Shown: one piece after another, positions 16,867 to 25,259 of the stretch
Position numbering within the stretch: the stretch's first letter is position 1
How the letters are laid out: each line of letters begins with the position of its first letter
NCBI RefSeq assembly: GCF_900250075.1
Contig: NZ_LT977071.1
Location: 1,736,941 to 1,800,940 of the forward strand
Direction of reading: 5' to 3'
Source of the DNA: Cupriavidus taiwanensis
GTDB lineage: Bacteria > Pseudomonadota > Gammaproteobacteria > Burkholderiales > Burkholderiaceae
DNA length: 64,000 nt
Notes under the pieces: model-generated
The model's database searches: none
What the model was told of the DNA's origin: nothing
The model's input: only the letters and a program-made list of their open reading frames with translations
Translations under genes and position numbers: made by a program

Positions 16867-17904
16867 ATGACCGATTCCACGCCCGACCGCCCCCGCCGCC
16901 TCACCATCCACGACGTCGCCCGCGCCGCCGGCGTGTCGCTGACCACGGTCTCGCACGCGCTGAACGACCGCGGCGTGCTGGACCCGGCCACGCGCGCGCG
17001 CGTCAAGCGCATCGCGGCGGAGCTGGGCTACCGGCCCAGCGTGCGGGCGCAGCGGCTGCAGTCGGGCCGCGCCAACTGCATCGCGCTGCTGTCGTCGATG
17101 CCGTTCGCGGTGGCGGGCGGCACCTCGCGGCTGGGCTTCATGATGGAGGTGGCGGCGATCGCCGCCGAGGCGGCCATGGGGCGCGGCCTGGGCGTGGTGC
17201 TGGTGCCGCCGCTCGAAGGCGCCGGCGGGCTGCTCGACACGCTCGATATCGACGGTGCCATCGTGATCGAGCCGATTGCCGGCGATCCGCATATCGCGCG
17301 GCTGCGCGAGCGCGGCGTCAGCATCGTCTCGATCGGGCGCGAGCCGCTGACCGAGACCCCGGTGCCCTGCGTCGACCTGCAGTCCGCCGCGACCGCGCGC
17401 CTGCTGCTGGAACACCTGCACGGCCATGGGCGGCGCCGGATCGGCCTGATGATCGGCGCGGCGCCGCGGCAGTCGTATGTGGAAACGGAACGCGCCTACC
17501 GCGAGTTCACGCAGGCGCTGGGGCTGCCCTGCCATGTCGTCAAGGCGGCCGAGGAACATGGCGAAGCCGCGGGCGCCGAGGCCTGCGCGCAACTGCTGGC
17601 GCAGATGCCGGGCCTGGATGCGCTGTGCGCGCCGGTGGACGCCTTCGCGGTCGGCGCCATGGCGCACCTGCAAGGGCTGGGCAAGCGCGTGCCCGACGAT
17701 GTGCTGGTGGTGACCCGCTACGACGGCATCCGCGCGCGCAGCGCGCAGCCGCCGCTGACCGCGGTCAACCTGCACCTGGAACGGGTCGCGTCGCTGGCGG
17801 TGGAACTGCTGTTCGCGCACCTGTCGGGCGAGCGCGGCCGCACGGTCATCGCCGGACCCAAGCCCGAACTGGTGGTGAGAGCGTCGTCGATGCCGGGGGC
17901 TTGA
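16867..17904 (+). CDS. LacI-family transcriptional regulator
   Basis: This 345-residue regulator has a LacI-type helix-turn-helix at the N-terminus (TIHDVARAAGVSLTTVSHALN, about residues 13-33, followed by the hinge-helix region ending RAQRLQSGR) and a periplasmic-binding-like effector domain. The ATG at 16867 (MTDSTPDRPRR) is chosen because the frame's earlier start adds 12 residues before a normal LacI N-terminus. It follows the LysR gene in the same direction by 52 bases. The hinge residues LQSG fit LacI consensus. The effector domain lacks obvious sugar signatures, and no sugar transport genes are nearby, so its regulon is not evident. Confidence 0.88.
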   Translation: MTDSTPDRPRRLTIHDVARAAGVSLTTVSHALNDRGVLDPATRARVKRIAAELGYRPSVRAQRLQSGRANCIALLSSMPFAVAGGTSRLGFMMEVAAIAAEAAMGRGLGVVLVPPLEGAGGLLDTLDIDGAIVIEPIAGDPHIARLRERGVSIVSIGREPLTETPVPCVDLQSAATARLLLEHLHGHGRRRIGLMIGAAPRQSYVETERAYREFTQALGLPCHVVKAAEEHGEAAGAEACAQLLAQMPGLDALCAPVDAFAVGAMAHLQGLGKRVPDDVLVVTRYDGIRARSAQPPLTAVNLHLERVASLAVELLFAHLSGERGRTVIAGPKPELVVRASSMPGA

Positions 17905-17930
17905 CGGACTTTTCGGGAAGCGATGGCCGG

Positions 17931-18382
17931 ACTTCGTAGATGCGCCGGCCCTCTCCCCCGCCCCTCTCCCGCAAGCGGGAGAGGGGCGCAAACAAGCGAG
18001 AGAGAAAGACCCTTGGGCTCGCACGCGACAACGCCATGCGAGCGCAGCGATGCACTGCGTGCCCGAGCAGCAGACCTAAGATTGGGAGTGCGCGCAGCGC
18101 AGCCGAAGGCGTCCCACCAATAGCACCAGCAGCAGGCTGCCTACACCCTGTTGGGATCGTTCAATAGTGGGTGATCGTAGGCACCGTCCCTGACTCACAT
18201 AGCGTTAGCAGGTTCGAACGGGCAGCCACGACAAACGGAAATCACCACCGCCGGAACCGCCAACGCCGCGGAATTGATTGCCAGCCGCACAGGCGACGCG
18301 TTTCTTGCCTACTTCTTGGCGCTCGGCCAAGAAGTAGGTCGCCGGCTGCGCCGGCGAAACAGCCACGCCCGCCAAGCACGAC
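17931..18382. repeat. 452-bp dispersed intergenic repeat, copy A
   Basis: This stretch is repeated at 60635-61086 with the same length and roughly 90 percent identity by eye. The right-hand end, about 115 bases from 18268, appears identical in both copies. It starts with a REP-like hairpin and ends with two stem-loops: CCTACTTCTTGGC at 18308-18320 pairs perfectly with 18326-18338, followed by TCGCCGG-ctgcg-CCGGCGA. No conserved reading frame runs through both copies. It fills the 508-base gap between the LacI gene and the TauE-like gene; the remaining 26 bases before and 30 bases after hold nothing recognisable. Confidence 0.85.
17960..17987. repeat. REP-like GC-rich hairpin 1
   Basis: Thirteen-base arms GCCCCTCTCCCGC and its complement flank a two-base AA loop. 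It lies just after the LacI gene and forms the left end of the 452-bp repeat. The same hairpin core occurs at 25174, 35524, 35606 and 60665. Confidence 0.85.
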
Positions 18383-18412
18383 ACCTCACTCAACACCCCC
18401 ACCCCTTAACCC

Positions 18413-19126
18413 TCACCCCCTAACCAACACCACCACCCCCGACACCAACGCAAACCCCAACACCGCCACTCTCAACATCCTTTGATTAATCCGCCGATGC
18501 ACCAGATGGCTGGCCACCATCCCCACGCCCAGCACCGGCAGCAGCCCCGCGGCATAGAACACCTGCTCCATGCCGAGCCGGCCGCCCAGCGCCAGCACCA
18601 CCAGCGAGATCACCTCGCCCACCAGGAAGCACAGCGCCACGGTGGCGCGCAGCGTCGCCACCGGCGCGTGCTGGTAGGCCAGTGCCAGCGGCGGGCCGCC
18701 CACGCCGGTGGCGGTCTCGGTGACGCCGGTGATCAGGCCGGTGGAGGCAAAGGTCAGCCGCCCCGGCGAGAACGCCGGCGCCAGCAACGACACCACCGCC
18801 GCGGCAATGGTGCTGCCGCCGACCAGCGCGTTGAGCCACGCCATCGGCATCGCCACCAGCACCCACAGGCCGCCGAAGGTGCCGGCCACGCGTCCGGCGC
18901 TGATCCAGCCGGCCCCGCGCATATCGATGGCGTGGCGCTCGCGCCAGGCCACGTAGGCGTTGAGCGGCAGCATCGCCAGCAGCAGCGCGCCCGGCAGCAT
19001 CGCCGGCGCGGCCAGCGCCAGCACCGGCACCACGATCAGCGCAAAGCCCATGCCGGTGGCGCCCTGGACCAGCGCGCCGGTAAACACGGCCACGCCGACG
19101 CTGAACAAGGTCATGTCCATGCTCAT
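18413..19126 (-). CDS. TauE/SafE-family membrane protein (sulfite/organosulfonate exporter-like)
   Basis: This 237-residue inner-membrane protein has about seven to eight hydrophobic segments. The start GVAVFTGALVQGATGMGFALIVVP (about residues 8-31, by range) and the repeat half TGLITGVTETATGVGGPPLALAY near residue 130 are the paired TauE signature motifs. Family members export sulfite, sulfoacetate or other anions, although specificity is rarely known. The start overlaps the stop of the amidohydrolase by four bases (ATGA), so the two are translationally coupled. It is the last gene of a three-gene unit with the amidohydrolase and the nucleobase permease. A sulfur role is not supported by those partners. 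Confidence 0.87.
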   Translation of the reverse strand: MSMDMTLFSVGVAVFTGALVQGATGMGFALIVVPVLALAAPAMLPGALLLAMLPLNAYVAWRERHAIDMRGAGWISAGRVAGTFGGLWVLVAMPMAWLNALVGGSTIAAAVVSLLAPAFSPGRLTFASTGLITGVTETATGVGGPPLALAYQHAPVATLRATVALCFLVGEVISLVVLALGGRLGMEQVFYAAGLLPVLGVGMVASHLVHRRINQRMLRVAVLGFALVSGVVVLVRG

Positions 19127-20571
19127 GCCGCCTCCGGGCCGGCATGGCGGGCGCGGTGCACGTCCGCGGCGTCATGCAGCTTGCGGATCGGCGCGCCGGC
19201 AACGGTGTGCCCAGCCATGGCATGGATGTCGCGCATCAGCGCGCGCGCGTCCCAGTCGGTGGGCCAGCCCTGCCACAGGCGCAGGTTGCCGTCGACGAAG
19301 ACCGCGCGGATCTGGTCGCGGTTGGCCAGGCGCACCAGCTCCCAGGTCAGGTCCCACGACGGCGTCAGTTCCGGCACGTCGAGGTCGACCAGCAGGAAGT
19401 CGGCGCGCTTGCCGGCGGCGATCTCGCCGGTGAGCGCGCCCAGCCCGGCCACGTCGGCCGCGTCGTGCGTGGCCATGTCGACCCAGCGCCAGCCCGCGCC
19501 GCAGGACGAGTCGCCCACGCCGATGCCGAAGGCAAAGCGCTGCGCGGCCTCGGCATAGTCCAGCAGGCGGAAGCCGTCGCTGCGGGTGCCGTCGGTGCCC
19601 AGGCCGAGGCGCACGCCGAAGGTGGCCATGGTCTCGGCGGGCGCCACCGCGTTGCCCTTCCAGGCGCTGGCGACGGGGTTGTACGCCACGGCGGCGCCGC
19701 TGTCGGCCAGCAGCCGGATCTCCTGCGGCGTCACCAGCGTGGCGTGCGCCAGCAAGGCGGCCGGCCCGAGTGCGCCGATCGCCGCGAGGTGCTCGATCGG
19801 CCGGCGCCCGCACGCGTTGAGCGAGCGCTCCACCGCCACCAGGTGCTCGTTGGCATGGGTCTGGAAGATGCGGCCGGACTCGGCGCACAGCTGGTAGACG
19901 TGATGCAGCATCGCGTCCGAGGCCACCTCGGGGATCGAGATCGCCAGCGACGGCGCCACCAGCGCATCGCCGGCGTAGCGGTCCAGGTGCGCGGCGGCGC
20001 GGCGCAGGATGGGCGCGGCGTCGAGCATTTCGGCGCCGGGCTTGTCGTTGCAGATCAGGCCCAGCACGCAGCGCACGCCGGCATCGGTGACCGCGCGCGC
20101 GACCGCGTCCAGCCCGGCCTCGCTGCGCGTGCCGGCGTCGACCACGGTGGTAAAGCCGCCGCGCAGCGCTTCCAGCGCCGCCAGCTTGGACGACAGGTAC
20201 AGGTGCTCCGCCTTCAGGCTGCCCTCCAGCGGCACCCACACGCGCCGGAAGATCTCCGACGGCTCGCCGAACACCAGCGACTTGCCGAACGACTGCGTCA
20301 GGTGGTGATGGGTGTCGATCATGCCGGGCATCAGCAGCATGCGCGGCAGCGGCTGGGTCTCCAGATGCGGAAAGCGCGCGGCGACGTCTTCGGCGGGGCC
20401 GACCGCGGTGAAGCGGCCGCCCTCCACCACCACCGCGTGGCCGCGCACCGCGCCCTGGCGTAGCAGGGTCCATTCCGGCAGCAGGATGCGCTGGCGCTGG
20501 AAGCTTTCAGGCGCCAGCGCCGGGTTGAGGTCGCCGGGCCAGGCCGGCATCGAGGCATAAGCTTGAGTCAT
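19123..20571 (-). CDS. Amidohydrolase, chlorohydrolase/deaminase-like (cytosine-deaminase-like superfamily)
   Basis: This 482-residue metal-dependent amidohydrolase has the strand-one motif GMIDTHHHLTQS (near residue 83), the strand-five HANEHLV near 245, a later LLAHATLVTP near 280, and the strand-eight aspartate in LGTDGTRSDGF near 330. This pattern is that of the subtype III group with guanine deaminase, 8-oxoguanine deaminase, and AtzB/TrzN. The partner 20 bases upstream is an NCS2 nucleobase permease, which suggests a nitrogen heterocycle as substrate, such as a purine, pyrimidine or related ring. The ATG at 20571 is the first methionine of the conserved part. Exact specificity cannot be given. 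Confidence 0.85.
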   Translation of the reverse strand: MTQAYASMPAWPGDLNPALAPESFQRQRILLPEWTLLRQGAVRGHAVVVEGGRFTAVGPAEDVAARFPHLETQPLPRMLLMPGMIDTHHHLTQSFGKSLVFGEPSEIFRRVWVPLEGSLKAEHLYLSSKLAALEALRGGFTTVVDAGTRSEAGLDAVARAVTDAGVRCVLGLICNDKPGAEMLDAAPILRRAAAHLDRYAGDALVAPSLAISIPEVASDAMLHHVYQLCAESGRIFQTHANEHLVAVERSLNACGRRPIEHLAAIGALGPAALLAHATLVTPQEIRLLADSGAAVAYNPVASAWKGNAVAPAETMATFGVRLGLGTDGTRSDGFRLLDYAEAAQRFAFGIGVGDSSCGAGWRWVDMATHDAADVAGLGALTGEIAAGKRADFLLVDLDVPELTPSWDLTWELVRLANRDQIRAVFVDGNLRLWQGWPTDWDARALMRDIHAMAGHTVAGAPIRKLHDAADVHRARHAGPEAA

Positions 20572-20590
20572 GGCAATGCAGTAGGCGGGG

Positions 20591-21946
20591 TCAGTGCGTG
20601 GCGGCGGCATCGTCGCGAGCGATTGCGCCCGTATCAGCCGTCGCGGTCCGCAGACCCGTATGGAAAAACAGGAAGTTGAGCAGCGCCGCGGTGATGGCGC
20701 CCATCGCCACGCCATTGCCCACCAGGATGCGCAGGTTGGCCGGCAGGCCGCCATAGATGCCCGGCACCAGGATCGGCAGCAAGCCCACGGCCAGCGCCAC
20801 CGCCACCACGTACATGTTGGCGTGGTCGCGCAGATCCACCTTGCGCAGCATGTCGATGCCCATGGTGCCGACGATGCAGAACACCACCAGCCCGGTGCCG
20901 CCGACCACGGCTTCGGGAATCGCGCTGATCAGCGCCGACACCGGCACCAGCAGCCCGAACGCCACCAGGATCGCGCCCGACATCGCCGTGACAAAGCGCG
21001 AGCGCACGCCGGTGGCCCGCACGATGCCGATGTTCTCGCCGCTGGTGATGATCAGCGAGGTGCCGAACATCCCGCCCAGCAGCGAGGTCAGCGCGTCGGC
21101 GCGGATGGTGCGCGGCACGTCGCGCTGCTGGTCCACCGGCCGGCCCACGGCATCGCTGATCGCCAGGGTCTGGCCGGTGGCCTCGACCATCGAGATCACG
21201 GCGAACACCATCAGCGGGATCGCGGCCACCACGTCGAAGGTGGGCCAGCCGAACGGCAACGGCGTCGGCAACGCCAGCACCGGCGACATCGACACCTGGC
21301 CAAGGTGGAACGCGCCGGCCAGCCCAGCCACCAGCGCACCGCCCAGCAGGCCGAGCAGGATCGCAAGCTGCGCCAGCATGCCGCTCAGCCAGCGCGACGC
21401 CGCCACGGTGCAGGCGATGGTGGCAAAGGCCAGCAGCAGGTTGAGGGGATCCACCGCGCTGCCCGCGGCCGGATGGCCGGCGACCAGCTTGCCCGAGACC
21501 TGCGCCAGGTTGATCGCCACCAGCAGCAGCATGGTGCCCACCACCACCGGCGGGAAGTAGCGCAGGCAGCGCCGGAACACCGGCAGCACCAGGAAGTAGA
21601 AGACGCCGGTCAGGATCACCGCGCCGGCGGCGGTCTGCACGTCGGTCTGCTGCGCGATCAGGATGAACAGCACGATCGGCGCGCCGCCGGGCAGCATCAC
21701 GAACGGCAGGCGCGCGCCGATGCCGCGCTTGCCCAGCGACTGCAGCAGCGTGCCCAGGCCGCAGATCACAAAGGTGGCGCTGAGCAGCTGCACCGCCAGC
21801 GCGGGCGGGAAGTTGAGCGCCTTGCTCATCAGGAAGACCGACGCTATCGGCGACGCGGCCATGACCAGTACGTGCTGAAGGCCGAAGACAAACAGGCGCC
21901 GCCATGGCAGCCGTTCATCCACCGGCGCGGGGGCGGGGTGGGACAT
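20591..21946 (-). CDS. NCS2-family nucleobase:cation symporter
   Basis: This 451-residue inner-membrane transporter belongs to the nucleobase-ascorbate transporter family (NCS2), related to uracil and xanthine permeases. The N-terminal LFVFGLQHVLVMAASPIASV shows the QH motif of helix one. The signature region near residue 270 is seen as MVEATGQTLAISDAVGRPV, and the following GGMFGTSLIITSGENIGIVRATGVRSR-type segment (about residues 310-336) contains the TSGENIG variant of the NAT motif. About 12-14 helices are apparent. It leads a unit with an amidohydrolase and TauE-like protein. Purine, pyrimidine or related heterocycle import is likely; the exact substrate is not. Confidence 0.9.
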   Translation of the reverse strand: MSHPAPAPVDERLPWRRLFVFGLQHVLVMAASPIASVFLMSKALNFPPALAVQLLSATFVICGLGTLLQSLGKRGIGARLPFVMLPGGAPIVLFILIAQQTDVQTAAGAVILTGVFYFLVLPVFRRCLRYFPPVVVGTMLLLVAINLAQVSGKLVAGHPAAGSAVDPLNLLLAFATIACTVAASRWLSGMLAQLAILLGLLGGALVAGLAGAFHLGQVSMSPVLALPTPLPFGWPTFDVVAAIPLMVFAVISMVEATGQTLAISDAVGRPVDQQRDVPRTIRADALTSLLGGMFGTSLIITSGENIGIVRATGVRSRFVTAMSGAILVAFGLLVPVSALISAIPEAVVGGTGLVVFCIVGTMGIDMLRKVDLRDHANMYVVAVALAVGLLPILVPGIYGGLPANLRILVGNGVAMGAITAALLNFLFFHTGLRTATADTGAIARDDAAATH

Positions 21947-22248
21947 TGCTTTGCTCCTCGTTTGGTGTGTCGGGCGTTGTGCCGGTGGCGCTTCGGCCCC
22001 TGGCTGCGTCTGTGCGCAATTCGCCGCAGATATTATCGATTTCCGCTAACAAAAACGTTTTGGTAAGTGTAGGGAAACCCAATTTGCGATGCAAGCGGTT
22101 TTGTCGGCGAGGCAGCCGTGGTCTTCCCCTATATCGAATAAATCGATAACGGCTAGCAGCAAAACCCGTTTCACAAGTTGATGGCGTGGCGTCAAAGTAC
22201 CCGCCACAGCGCCTTGCGCGCCACAACAGCCCCCGAAGGAGACGCCCC
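21947..22248. promoter_or_regulatory. Divergent intergenic region with two palindromes (NCS2 permease/SorA)
   Basis: This 302-base gap between the divergent permease and sulfite dehydrogenase genes has no credible reading frame. Two dyads stand out. ACAAAAACGTTTTGGT at 22049-22064 is a near-perfect 16-base palindrome around AAAACGTTTT, the shape of a LacI/GntR-type operator. TATCGA-ATAAA-TCGATA at 22132-22148 is a perfect interrupted dyad 100 bases before the sorA start. A LysR-like or other dimeric protein could bind either. A GAAGGAG ribosome binding site sits just before the sorA ATG. Confidence 0.5.
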
Positions 22249-23511
22249 ATGCGAGACAAGAACCGTCCGGCGCAATCTGCCGACCACGACCGGCCGCTAT
22301 CCAGGCGGCGCCGTTTGGTGCAGGGCGCCGGCCTGATGGCGCTGGGTGCATCGCCGCTGGGCGCGCTGGCCGCGCGCGCGACCGACGGCGTCACACTGGC
22401 CGACGGCCCGCGCCCGCTGGTGCGCTATCCGGGCAAGCGCCCGCTGGTTCGCGTGAGCACCCGGCCGCCGCACCTGGAGACGCCCTTCTCCGCCTTCAAC
22501 GAGGGGCCGATCACCGCCAACGACGCCTTCTTCGTGCGCTACCACCTGGCCAACCTGCCGCTGTCGGTGGACCTGGCCACCTACCGCCTCAGCGTTGGCG
22601 GCCACGTCGGCAAGCCGCTGCAGCTGTCGCTCGATGAACTGAAGCGGCTGGCCGAACCGGTGCACGTGGTCGCGGTCAACCAGTGCTCGGGCAATAGCCG
22701 CGGCTTTTCCGAGCCGCGCGTGTTCGGCGCGCAGCTGGCCAACGGCGCGATGGGCAATGCGCGCTGGACCGGCGTGCCGCTGCGCAAGGTGCTCGAGCAT
22801 GCGGGCGTCAAGGCCGGGGCCAGGGTGGTCACCTTCAATGGCATGGATACGCCCGTCCTGCCGGGCACGCCGGACTTCCGCAAGTCGCTCGATATCGCCC
22901 ACGCGATGAACGGCGAGCCGCTGCTGGCGTGGGGCATGAATGGCGAAGACCTGCCGCTGCTCAACGGCTACCCGCTCAAGCTGGTGGTGCCGGGCTACTT
23001 CGGCACCTACTGGATCAAGCACCTGCACGAGATCGAGGTGCTCGACCACCCGTTCGAGGGCCATGATGCGTTCTTCATGACCAAGGGCTACCGCGTGCCG
23101 GACAACGATTGCCAGTGCGTGGCCCCGGGCACGCCGGCGGCCAAGACGCGGCCGATCTCGACGCTGGCCGTGCGCAGCTTTATCACCAGCGTCGAGAGCG
23201 GCGGCAGGTTGCCGGCCGGCCGCGCCGTCGAACTGAAGGGCATTGCCTTCGACGGCGGCTCCGGCATCCGCACGGTCGAGGTGTCGGTCGACGGCGGGCA
23301 GAACTGGCAGGCCGCGAAGCTGGGCGAAGACCTGGGCCGGTTCTCGTTCCGCGCCTGGCACTTGCCGGTAAAGTTCGCGCGCAAGGGCCCGGCGGTGCTG
23401 ATGGTGCGCGCCACCAGCAACAACGGCGAGACCCAGCCGGCAAAAGCCAACTGGAACCCCGCCGGCTATCGCCGCAATGTCATCGAAGCCACGCCGGTCA
23501 CCATCGCCTGA
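22249..23511 (+). CDS. sorA: Sulfite dehydrogenase, molybdenum subunit (SorA/SoxC-like)
   Basis: This 420-residue periplasmic molybdoenzyme of the sulfite oxidase family would oxidise sulfite to sulfate and pass electrons to the cytochrome encoded next. A Tat signal is visible (SRRRRLVQGAGLMALG, residues 18-33). The molybdenum-ligating cysteine is in NQCSGNSRGF (Cys146). The dimerisation domain with VSVDGGQNWQAAKLG follows from about residue 330. The start at 22249 is set by a GAAGGAG site; a longer frame exists upstream. The sorB-type gene begins ten bases after the stop. SoxC proteins are close relatives, but no other sox genes are nearby, so the stand-alone SorAB type is preferred. Confidence 0.88.
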   Translation: MRDKNRPAQSADHDRPLSRRRRLVQGAGLMALGASPLGALAARATDGVTLADGPRPLVRYPGKRPLVRVSTRPPHLETPFSAFNEGPITANDAFFVRYHLANLPLSVDLATYRLSVGGHVGKPLQLSLDELKRLAEPVHVVAVNQCSGNSRGFSEPRVFGAQLANGAMGNARWTGVPLRKVLEHAGVKAGARVVTFNGMDTPVLPGTPDFRKSLDIAHAMNGEPLLAWGMNGEDLPLLNGYPLKLVVPGYFGTYWIKHLHEIEVLDHPFEGHDAFFMTKGYRVPDNDCQCVAPGTPAAKTRPISTLAVRSFITSVESGGRLPAGRAVELKGIAFDGGSGIRTVEVSVDGGQNWQAAKLGEDLGRFSFRAWHLPVKFARKGPAVLMVRATSNNGETQPAKANWNPAGYRRNVIEATPVTIA

Positions 23512-23521
23512 GGAACGCGCC

Positions 23522-24175
23522 ATGAAAGCAACCATCGCCCCCGCGCTGCTGGCGCTCGCCCTGCTCGGTGCCGGCCATGCCGGCGCCGCGCCAAAAGACA
23601 TCAAGTTGCCGGCGGAGAACGTCAAGCTCAAGCCGGCCAGTCTTCCTGGCTACGGCATCGCCATGCAGAAATGCGCGATCTGCCATTCGGCCGACTACGT
23701 CTCGTACCAGCCGCCCGGGCTGACGCTGGCGCAGTGGACCGCCGAGATGAAGAAGATGCAGCAGGCCTACGGCGCACCGATCGACGATGCCGAGGTCGAG
23801 CAGCTGGGCGCCTACCTGGCGGTGGCCTATGGCTCTGCCAAGGCGAAGGATCCCGAGATCGTGGCGATCGCGCAGAAGGCGCTCAAGCCGGCTGCCGAGG
23901 CGCCCGCGCCTGCGGCAGCGGCCAGCGTCGACGTGCAGGGGCTGCTGTCGAAGAACGCCTGCCTGAGCTGCCACAGCGCCACGCAGAAGATCGTCGGCCC
24001 GGCCTATCACGAGGTTGCGGTGCGCTACAAGGGCGACCCGCAGGCCCAGGCCAGGCTGGAAGCCAGCATCCGCGGCGGCAGCAGCGGCAAGTGGGGGGCG
24101 GTGCCGATGCCGCCGTTCGCCGGCCTGAAGCCCGAGGAAGTGAAGGCCCTGGCGGCCTATGTCCGCCAGCAATAG
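23522..24175 (+). CDS. sorB: Diheme cytochrome c partner of sulfite dehydrogenase
   Basis: This 217-residue periplasmic cytochrome has a signal peptide of about 22 residues and two haem sites: CAICH (residues 51-55) and CLSCH (residues 147-151). The first domain, with the QWTAEMKKMQ pattern, is a SorB-like domain. The second resembles a class I cytochrome c with GPAYHEVAVRYKGD and an MPPF methionine ligand, closely similar to the separate cytochrome at 61228-61551. Classical SorB has one haem and about 100 residues, so this is a tandem version that would extend the electron path. It follows sorA by ten bases and is closed by a terminator. Confidence 0.87.
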   Translation: MKATIAPALLALALLGAGHAGAAPKDIKLPAENVKLKPASLPGYGIAMQKCAICHSADYVSYQPPGLTLAQWTAEMKKMQQAYGAPIDDAEVEQLGAYLAVAYGSAKAKDPEIVAIAQKALKPAAEAPAPAAAASVDVQGLLSKNACLSCHSATQKIVGPAYHEVAVRYKGDPQAQARLEASIRGGSSGKWGAVPMPPFAGLKPEEVKALAAYVRQQ

Positions 24176-24197
24176 GCTCGACCGCACTGCCCTGACG

Positions 24198-24230
24198 GCA
24201 AGACGCCCCGGCTGGTCCGGGGCGTCTTGC
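24198..24230 (+). terminator. Rho-independent-type terminator after sorAB
   Basis: Fourteen-base arms GCAAGACGCCCCGG and its exact complement flank the five-base loop CTGGT. The sequence after it (ATTTC) has only a short T-run. It begins 22 bases after the sorB stop. Confidence 0.85.
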
Positions 24231-24274
24231 ATTTCGGCCTTGCAAGTTCCGGCCGGCTTCTTATACTTAGCCGC

Positions 24275-24661
24275 ATGGCTAACCATTGTGCCGAGTTTGC
24301 AGACGTGTCCGAGGCTGTCGATCCTGCCCCGCTGTCCGGCGTGTTCTACGCGCTGGCGGACCCGACCCGCCGCGCCATCGTCAGCACGCTCGGGCGCGGG
24401 CCGGAAACGGTTTCGGCGCTGGCGGCGCCGTTCGCGATGGCGTTGCCCTCGTTCATGAAGCACCTGCGGGTGCTGGAGCGCAGCGGCCTGATCCGCTCGC
24501 GCAAGACGGGGCGCGTGCGCACCTGCGAGCTGGTGCCGCAACCGCTGTCCGACGCGCAGCAATGGCTGGCCGACCAGCGCGCCCTGTGGGAGGCCCGTAC
24601 CGACCGCCTGGCGGCCTTTGTCGAAGCACCTGATCAAGAGGAACAGTCCCATGACGAATGA
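24275..24661 (+). CDS. ArsR/SmtB-family winged-helix regulator
   Basis: This 128-residue regulator has the ArsR fold, beginning with SGVFYALADPTRRAIVSTLGRGPETVSALA (about residues 20-49, by range) and the recognition helix LPSFMKHLRVLERSGLI near residue 58. The DPTRR string is typical of the ArsR subgroup encoded next to AHSA1-domain proteins. There is no CxC metal motif, so metal sensing is not indicated. The ATG at 24275 is the first in the conserved region; the frame extends upstream into the terminator region. Its stop overlaps the start of the next gene by 11 bases, so the pair is co-translated. It probably represses its own operon. Confidence 0.88.
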   Translation: MANHCAEFADVSEAVDPAPLSGVFYALADPTRRAIVSTLGRGPETVSALAAPFAMALPSFMKHLRVLERSGLIRSRKTGRVRTCELVPQPLSDAQQWLADQRALWEARTDRLAAFVEAPDQEEQSHDE

Positions 24662-25136
24662 AAACGCCGCCGGCCCGGAAGGCCACGACCTGGTCATCTC
24701 GCGCCTGCTCAAGGCCCCGCGCGCCAAGGTCTGGCGCGCCTGGAGCGATCCGCAGCTGCTCAAGCAATGGTGGTGCCCCAGGCCCTGGACCACCGAGGTC
24801 CGCGCCTTCGACATGCGTCCCGGCGGCGCCTTCCATACCTTCATGCAAGGCCCCGATGGCGGCACCAGCGACAACCCCGGCTGCTTTCTCGAGATCGTGC
24901 CGATGGAGAAGATCGTCTCCACCTCGGCGCTGGTCGCGGGGTACCGGCCCGGCACGCCGTGGCTGTCGATGACCGCGGTCATCACCATGGCCGACGAGGG
25001 CGACGGCACCCGCTACATCGCCCGCGTGATGCATCCCGACGAGGCCACGCGCAAGCAGCATGAGGAGATGGGGTTTTATGAGGGCTGGGGGATATGCATT
25101 ACGCAGCTGGAGGAGTTTGCGCAGCAGTTGAAGTGA
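24651..25136 (+). CDS. SRPBCC/AHSA1-domain protein
   Basis: This 161-residue cytoplasmic protein has the START-like helix-grip fold of the AHSA1 family. The opening DLVISRLLKAPRAKVWRAWSDPQLLKQWW (about residues 13-41, by range) is diagnostic, and the C-terminal helix region GFYEGWGICITQLEEFA is also typical. Such proteins bind small hydrophobic ligands and are regularly paired with ArsR regulators like the one that overlaps it by 11 bases. Its activity is unknown; general stress or lipid-like ligand binding has been suggested for the family. Confidence 0.88.
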   Translation: MTNENAAGPEGHDLVISRLLKAPRAKVWRAWSDPQLLKQWWCPRPWTTEVRAFDMRPGGAFHTFMQGPDGGTSDNPGCFLEIVPMEKIVSTSALVAGYRPGTPWLSMTAVITMADEGDGTRYIARVMHPDEATRKQHEEMGFYEGWGICITQLEEFAQQLK

Positions 25137-25173
25137 CCGGCATTGCTCGGGCCGCTTGCACGCTGCGGGTTTT

Positions 25174-25203
25174 CTCCCCTCTCCCGCTTGCGGGAGAGGG
25201 GAG
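25174..25203. repeat. REP-like GC-rich hairpin 2
   Basis: Fourteen-base arms CTCCCCTCTCCCGC and its complement flank TT. It lies between two convergent genes, the AHSA1-domain gene and the porin gene, where it could end transcription from both sides. No long T-run is present. Confidence 0.85.
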
Positions 25204-25259
25204 CCTATGCGAGCGGTGGCGCCTTTCGCTAACTCTCCCGGTTGCTATGCGATCTCCCT

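Noticed and set aside
18181..18240. tRNA-like GGTTCGAA string inside the 452-bp repeat (also in copy B)
   Set aside because: No matching acceptor, D-arm or anticodon arm could be placed around it, so it is not a tRNA gene or a clear tRNA fragment.
17940..18485. Short reading frames within the two large repeat copies
   Set aside because: They differ between the copies, are rich in Arg/Pro/Ser and have no ribosome binding sites; the conserved features are the stem-loops.
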